From positions 1 through 8,902 of the forward strand of contig CAJFNE010000072.1 of assembly GCA_904393855.1 (NCBI GenBank): a stretch of 8,902 bases of DNA. The letters are read 5' to 3'. Below, piece after piece: positions 5,658 to 8,902 of this stretch. Each line of letters opens with the position of its first letter. Position 1 is the stretch's first letter. Under the pieces are notes generated by a model, which ran no database searches, was not told the DNA's origin, and saw only the letters and a list, made by a program, of their open reading frames with translations. The position numbers were made by a program, and so were the translations under genes. The DNA comes from an uncultured Oscillibacter sp. (GTDB lineage: Bacteria; Bacillota; Clostridia; Oscillospirales; Oscillospiraceae).

Positions 5658-5753
5658 CAGATCCTTCGCCCCGGCCGTGGACCGGGGCTCACTCCTTGCG
5701 CTGCTCCGGCTCTCCCCACCGCAAACGCTGCGCTGATTTGCGGCGGGGCCCCC
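5658..5753. other. Hairpin-rich non-coding spacer between comM and its tail relic
   Basis: No gene is seen. GCCCCGG (5668-5674) pairs with CCGGGGC (5682-5688) over seven bases. CCCCACCGCAAA (5714-5725) pairs with TTTGCGGCGGGG (5737-5748) with one wobble position. Neither has a T run, so they are weak terminator candidates. The words AGATCCTTCG (5660-5669) and GCTCACTCCTTGCGC (5687-5701) resemble intergenic repeat elements common in gut Firmicutes, but I cannot confirm copy number. Confidence 0.5.
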
Positions 5754-7271
5754 TTATCCCTTGAGAATGTCCGTGTTCCGAAACTGGATCGCTTCGGCGA
5801 GGTGTTCGGGGGCGATGACCTCGCTGCCGTCCAGGTCCGCGATGGTCCGGGCCACCCGGAGGATGCGGTCGTGGGACCGGGCCGTCAGGCCCATGCGGTC
5901 GAAGGCCGCCCTCAGCAGCGCCTCCCCCGCGCCGTCCAGGGTGCAGAACTCCCCCACCATGGCCGGGGGCATCTGGGCGTTGCAGGTGACGTCCGTCCCG
6001 GCAAACCGGGCGGCCTGGATGGCCCGGGCCCCGTCCACCCGCCGCTTCACCACCGCCGAGGACTCCGGCGTCTCTTTCCGCCGCATGGCCTCGTACTCCA
6101 CCGACGGGACGTTAACGTGGAGGTCGATCCGGTCCAGCAGGGGGCCGGAGATCTTCTCCACGTACTTCTCCACCTCCCGGTCCGAGCAGGTGCACCGCCC
6201 AGAGGGGTGGCCCCGCCAGCCGCAGCGGCAGGGATTCATGGCGCACACCAGCTGGAACCGGGCGGGCAGGCGCAGGGTGCCTCCGGCCCGGGAGACCGTG
6301 ACCTCCCCGTCCTCCAGGGGCTGGCGCAGGGCCTCCAGGGCGTCCCGCCGGAACTCCGGCAGCTCGTCCAGAAAGAGGACCCCGTTGTGAGCCAGGGAGA
6401 TCTCCCCGGGCCGCATGGCCGGTCCCCCGCCGGCCAGGGCCGACACGGAGGCGGTGTGGTGGGGCGACCGGAACGGCCGCCGGGTCAGCAGGGGACGGTG
6501 GGGGTCTGTCAGCCCCGCCACGGACCAGATGCCGGAGACGGACAGGGCCTCCTCCCGGGTCATGTCCGGCAGGATGGAGGGCAGCCGCTTGGCCAGCATG
6601 GACTTTCCCGCGCCGGGGGACCCGATCATCAACAGGTTGTGGCCGCCGGCGGCGGCGATCTCCAGCGCCCGCTTCACGTTCTCCTGCCCCATCACGTCCC
6701 GCAGATCCGGCAGGCCGGCGGTCTCCGGCTCCGGCGTCCAGGCCGGCTCCGGCAGGAGCCGCCGCTCCCCCCGCAGGTGGGCCACCAGGGCCTGTACGTC
6801 GGGGACCCCGTAGACGGTGAGACCGTCCGCCAGGGTGGCCTCCGCCGCGTTCTCCGCCGGAACGAACAGCTCCCGCACGCCGGCGGCCTTCGCCGCCAGG
6901 GCCATGGGCAGCACCCCCGCCACCCCCCGGAGGGTCCCGGTCAGGGACAGCTCCCCCAGGAAGGCCGCGTCCTGGGGCGGAACCGGCAGGTCGCCGCCCG
7001 CCGCCAGGATCCCCACCAGGATCGGCAGGTCGTAGACCGTCCCCGCCTTCCTCTGCCCGGCGGGGGCCAGGTTCACCGTGATGCGGCTGACAGGGAACTT
7101 GGCTCCGCAGTTTTTCACCGCCGCCCGGACCCGCTCCCGGGCCTCCCGCACGGCGGCGTCCGGCAGGCCCACCACGTCAAAGGCCGGCAGCCCGCCGGAG
7201 AGAAAGCACTCCACGCTCACCTCGTATCCGGTGATGCCGTTCAGTCCCAGGGACCGCACTGTCACTACCAT
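5754..7271 (-). CDS. comM: ComM/YifB family AAA+ ATPase (magnesium chelatase-like)
   Basis: ComM is a hexameric helicase that drives branch migration when incoming DNA recombines with the chromosome during natural transformation. The 505-residue length is typical. The N-terminal ChlI-like domain is at about 20-141 (GLPAFDVVGLPDAAVREARE at 27-46). The Mg-chelatase AAA+ core is at about 190-395, with Walker A GSPGAGKS at 217-224, the FRSPHH motif at 267-272 and Walker B VLFLDE at 298-303. A paired-Cys segment, NPCRCG to CTCS (C348, C350, C360, C362), is normal for the family. The C-terminal domain follows at about 400-500. All core motifs are intact. The ATG at 7271 gives the usual N-terminus, but only a weak GAAGG-type ribosome binding site is visible. 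Despite older names it does not insert magnesium into porphyrin. Its presence hints at transformability but does not prove it. Confidence 0.95.
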   Translation of the reverse strand: MVVTVRSLGLNGITGYEVSVECFLSGGLPAFDVVGLPDAAVREARERVRAAVKNCGAKFPVSRITVNLAPAGQRKAGTVYDLPILVGILAAGGDLPVPPQDAAFLGELSLTGTLRGVAGVLPMALAAKAAGVRELFVPAENAAEATLADGLTVYGVPDVQALVAHLRGERRLLPEPAWTPEPETAGLPDLRDVMGQENVKRALEIAAAGGHNLLMIGSPGAGKSMLAKRLPSILPDMTREEALSVSGIWSVAGLTDPHRPLLTRRPFRSPHHTASVSALAGGGPAMRPGEISLAHNGVLFLDELPEFRRDALEALRQPLEDGEVTVSRAGGTLRLPARFQLVCAMNPCRCGWRGHPSGRCTCSDREVEKYVEKISGPLLDRIDLHVNVPSVEYEAMRRKETPESSAVVKRRVDGARAIQAARFAGTDVTCNAQMPPAMVGEFCTLDGAGEALLRAAFDRMGLTARSHDRILRVARTIADLDGSEVIAPEHLAEAIQFRNTDILKG

Positions 7272-7325
7272 GTCAACCGCCGCCTTCCGTCTCGTTTGCC
7301 GGCCATGTCCGTGCCGATTTTCTAA

Positions 7326-7334
7326 AGTATACCA
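7326..7334 (-). promoter_or_regulatory. Extended -10 promoter for comM
   Basis: On the minus strand TG, one base and TATACT (7334-7326) form an extended -10 element. No good -35 box lies 16-18 bases further upstream, which is acceptable for this promoter class. The leader would be about 48 bases to the ATG at 7271. Confidence 0.55.
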
Positions 7335-7419
7335 TAATACAACAGGAAAGGGAAGTCAGACATCTAAGGTTCCTTAAAATGTCCAAAATCACAAGATTTC
7401 CCAGAAAAGCCCTTATAAT

Positions 7420-7437
7420 TTGCGAAAAAAATAACAA
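7420..7437 (+). promoter_or_regulatory. Candidate Rex redox operator upstream of nifJ
   Basis: TTGCGAAAAAAATAACAA matches the Firmicutes Rex palindrome TTGTTAA-N4-TTAACAA at 11 of 14 fixed positions. The left half is also one base from the alternative TTGTGAA. It lies eight bases before the nifJ -35 box. Rex senses NADH/NAD+ and is known to control fermentation genes, including nifJ, in some Firmicutes. The match is imperfect and is not a proven site. Confidence 0.35.
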
Positions 7438-7445
7438 AGTAACAG

Positions 7446-7474
7446 TTTACATCCTCCATGGCCTGTGCTATAAT
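7446..7474 (+). promoter_or_regulatory. Sigma-A promoter of nifJ
   Basis: TTTACA (7446-7451) and a perfect TATAAT (7469-7474) are separated by exactly 17 bases. The expected start is near 7481, giving a leader of about 84 bases. The leader contains a possible hairpin, ACCGGG (7489-7494) with CCCGGT (7505-7510), and a weaker GCCG/CGGC dyad (7530-7541). A second TATAAT at 7414-7419 lacks a matching -35 box. Confidence 0.85.
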
Positions 7475-7564
7475 ATCTCCGCACGAGTACCGGGAGGGAG
7501 AGAGCCCGGTTGAGCGCTTTGGTAAGATGGCCGCCTGCGGCGGCACAATAGGAGGTAAGAGTTT

Positions 7565-8902
7565 ATGGCAAGAAAGTTCAAGTCCATGGACGGTAACAAC
7601 GCGGCTGCCTATGTCAGCTATGCGTTTACCGAGGTGGCGGGGATCTATCCCATCACCCCGTCCTCTCCCATGGCAGACCTGGTGGACCAGTGGTCCGCCG
7701 CCGGGCAGAAGAACATCTTCGGCACCACGGTGAAGGTCATTGAGATGCAGTCCGAGGCCGGCGCCTCCGGCACGGTCCACGGCTCCCTGGCCACCGGCGC
7801 CCTGACCACCACGTACACCGCGTCCCAGGGCCTGCTGCTGATGATCCCCAACATGTACAAGATCGCCGGCGAGCTGCTGCCCGCTGTGTTCCACGTGTCC
7901 GCCCGGACGGTGTCCTCTCACGCGCTGAACATCTTCGGCGACCACTCCGACGTGATGGCCTGCCGGCAGACCGGCTTCGCCATGCTGGCGGAGGGCAACG
8001 TGCAGGAGGTCATGGACCTGGCGCCCGTGGCGCACCTGAGCGCCATCGAGGGCCGCGTCCCCTTCATCAACTTCTTCGACGGCTTCCGCACCTCTCACGA
8101 GATCCAGAAAGTGGCCGTGTGGGACTACGAGGACCTGAAAGAGATGTGCAACATGGAGGCGGTGGACGCCTTCCGCAAGCACTCCCTGAACCCTGAGCGG
8201 CCCAACATGCGCGGCTCCCACGAGAACGGCGATATCTTCTTCCAGCACCGCGAGGCCTGCAACAGCTACTACAACGCTCTGCCCGACGTGGTGGAGAAGT
8301 ACATGGGTAAGGTCAACGAGAAGCTGGGCACCAACTATCAGCTGTTCAACTACTACGGCGCCCCCGACGCGGACCGGGTGATCATCGCCATGGGCTCCAT
8401 CTGCGACGTGGCCGAGGAGGTCATCGACTACCTCACCGCCCAGGGCGAGAAGGTGGGCCTCATCAAGGTCCGGCTGTACCGGCCCTGGCGGGCAGACAAG
8501 CTGCTCTCCGCCATCCCCGCCACCTGCAAAAAGATCGCCGTGCTGGACCGCACCAAGGAGCCCGGCTCCCAGGGCGAGCCCCTGTACATGGACGTGGTCA
8601 CCTCTCTGGCCAACGCCGGCCGGAACGACATCGCCGTGATCGGCGGCCGGTACGGTCTGGGCAGCAAGGATACGCCGCCCGCCTCTGTCTTTGCCGTCTA
8701 TGACGAGCTGAAGAAGGATGCCATGAAGCGCGAGTTCACCATCGGCATCGTGGACGACGTGACCCACCTGAGCCTGGAGGAGAAGCCCGCCCCCAGCGTG
8801 GCCCCCGCCGGCACCATCGAGTGCAAGTTCTGGGGCCTGGGCGGCGACGGCACCGTGGGCGCCAACAAGAACTCCATCAAGATCATCGGCGACCACACCG
8901 AC
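7565..8902 (+). CDS. nifJ: Pyruvate:ferredoxin (flavodoxin) oxidoreductase, N-terminal 446 residues (3' end outside window)
   Basis: The enzyme oxidises pyruvate and CoA to acetyl-CoA and CO2, reducing ferredoxin, in the cytoplasm of anaerobes. The frame runs open from ATG 7565 to the window end, giving 446 of about 1,170-1,200 residues. Domain I contains YPITPSSPMA at 28-37 and MQSEAGASG at 61-69. T31, E64 and R114 (HVSARTVSSH) fall at the same numbers as the substrate and thiamine-diphosphate contacts in the Desulfovibrio africanus enzyme. GDHSDVMACRQTGFAML follows at 125-141. Domain II spans about 250-410, including DRTKEPGSQGEPLY at 328-341. Domain III begins near 418 with ECKFWGLGGDGTVGANKNSI. 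AGGAGGT at 7550-7556 lies eight bases before the ATG. Its product acetyl-CoA is the substrate of Pta encoded upstream. The iron-sulfur domains are outside the window, so their integrity cannot be judged. Confidence 0.97.
   Translation, partial: MARKFKSMDGNNAAAYVSYAFTEVAGIYPITPSSPMADLVDQWSAAGQKNIFGTTVKVIEMQSEAGASGTVHGSLATGALTTTYTASQGLLLMIPNMYKIAGELLPAVFHVSARTVSSHALNIFGDHSDVMACRQTGFAMLAEGNVQEVMDLAPVAHLSAIEGRVPFINFFDGFRTSHEIQKVAVWDYEDLKEMCNMEAVDAFRKHSLNPERPNMRGSHENGDIFFQHREACNSYYNALPDVVEKYMGKVNEKLGTNYQLFNYYGAPDADRVIIAMGSICDVAEEVIDYLTAQGEKVGLIKVRLYRPWRADKLLSAIPATCKKIAVLDRTKEPGSQGEPLYMDVVTSLANAGRNDIAVIGGRYGLGSKDTPPASVFAVYDELKKDAMKREFTIGIVDDVTHLSLEEKPAPSVAPAGTIECKFWGLGGDGTVGANKNSIKIIGDHTD

Noticed and set aside
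5652..7325. 557-codon plus-strand open frame antisense to comM
   Set aside because: The product is Arg/Gly/Pro/His-rich with no domain, and the opposite strand encodes an intact ComM with all AAA+ motifs.
7481..7564. Riboswitch in the nifJ leader
   Set aside because: Two short dyads are present, but no known riboswitch core or terminator/antiterminator pair is visible.
7364..8896. 510-codon minus-strand open frame opposite nifJ
   Set aside because: It is a mirror frame of nifJ, rich in His/Val/Gly, with no ribosome binding site. The plus strand has PFOR active-site residues in the expected places.
1..8902. CRISPR array, toxin-antitoxin, phage, insertion sequence or biosynthetic cluster
   Set aside because: No regularly spaced repeats, transposase, integrase, terminal inverted repeats or linked defence-type genes were found.

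Overview
The window looks like chromosomal DNA from a GC-rich anaerobic member of the Clostridia. An Oscillospiraceae-type gut fermenter (the Flavonifractor/Lawsonibacter neighbourhood) is my best guess. Reasons: AGGAGG-type ribosome binding sites, sigma-A-like promoters, a full-length pyruvate:ferredoxin oxidoreductase type of fermentation, a stand-alone phosphate acetyltransferase, and a LysM/G5/M23 cell-wall hydrolase. The genus is inference; no rRNA or other marker is present.

Layout: (1) 1-483, the 3' end of glucose-6-phosphate isomerase (pgi), then a hairpin-rich spacer, a decayed second copy of the pgi 3' tail and a strong terminator. (2) 811-1221, a small P-loop NTPase of unknown role with its own promoter and terminator. 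(3) 1263-2159, a more AT-rich, less ordered patch holding a stand-alone GyrI-like ligand-binding protein on the minus strand with a TTG start. (4) 2160-3926 (minus), a membrane-anchored LysM-G5-M23 peptidoglycan hydrolase, divergent from (5) pta at 4220-5200 across a two-promoter intergenic region. (6) 5310-5540, a small two-helix membrane protein. (7) 5559-7271, a shared terminator, a decayed comM tail, a hairpin-rich spacer and intact comM/yifB (minus). (8) 7565-8902, the start of nifJ (plus), cut by the window edge, with a good promoter and a candidate Rex redox operator.

Functionally, most of this is housekeeping. Pgi belongs to glycolysis, NifJ makes acetyl-CoA and reduced ferredoxin from pyruvate, and Pta turns acetyl-CoA into acetyl phosphate for ATP formation by acetate kinase (not in the window). 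ComM acts in processing DNA during natural transformation, and the M23 protein acts in wall remodelling. The genes mostly have their own promoters and alternate in strand, so this is not one operon.

I do not see a convincing new multi-gene system. The most unusual observation is that two unrelated genes, pgi and comM, are each followed by a hairpin-rich spacer, then a roughly 75-79% identical relic of their own 3' end, then the terminator. This looks like a scar of gene replacement by recombination with a diverged relative.
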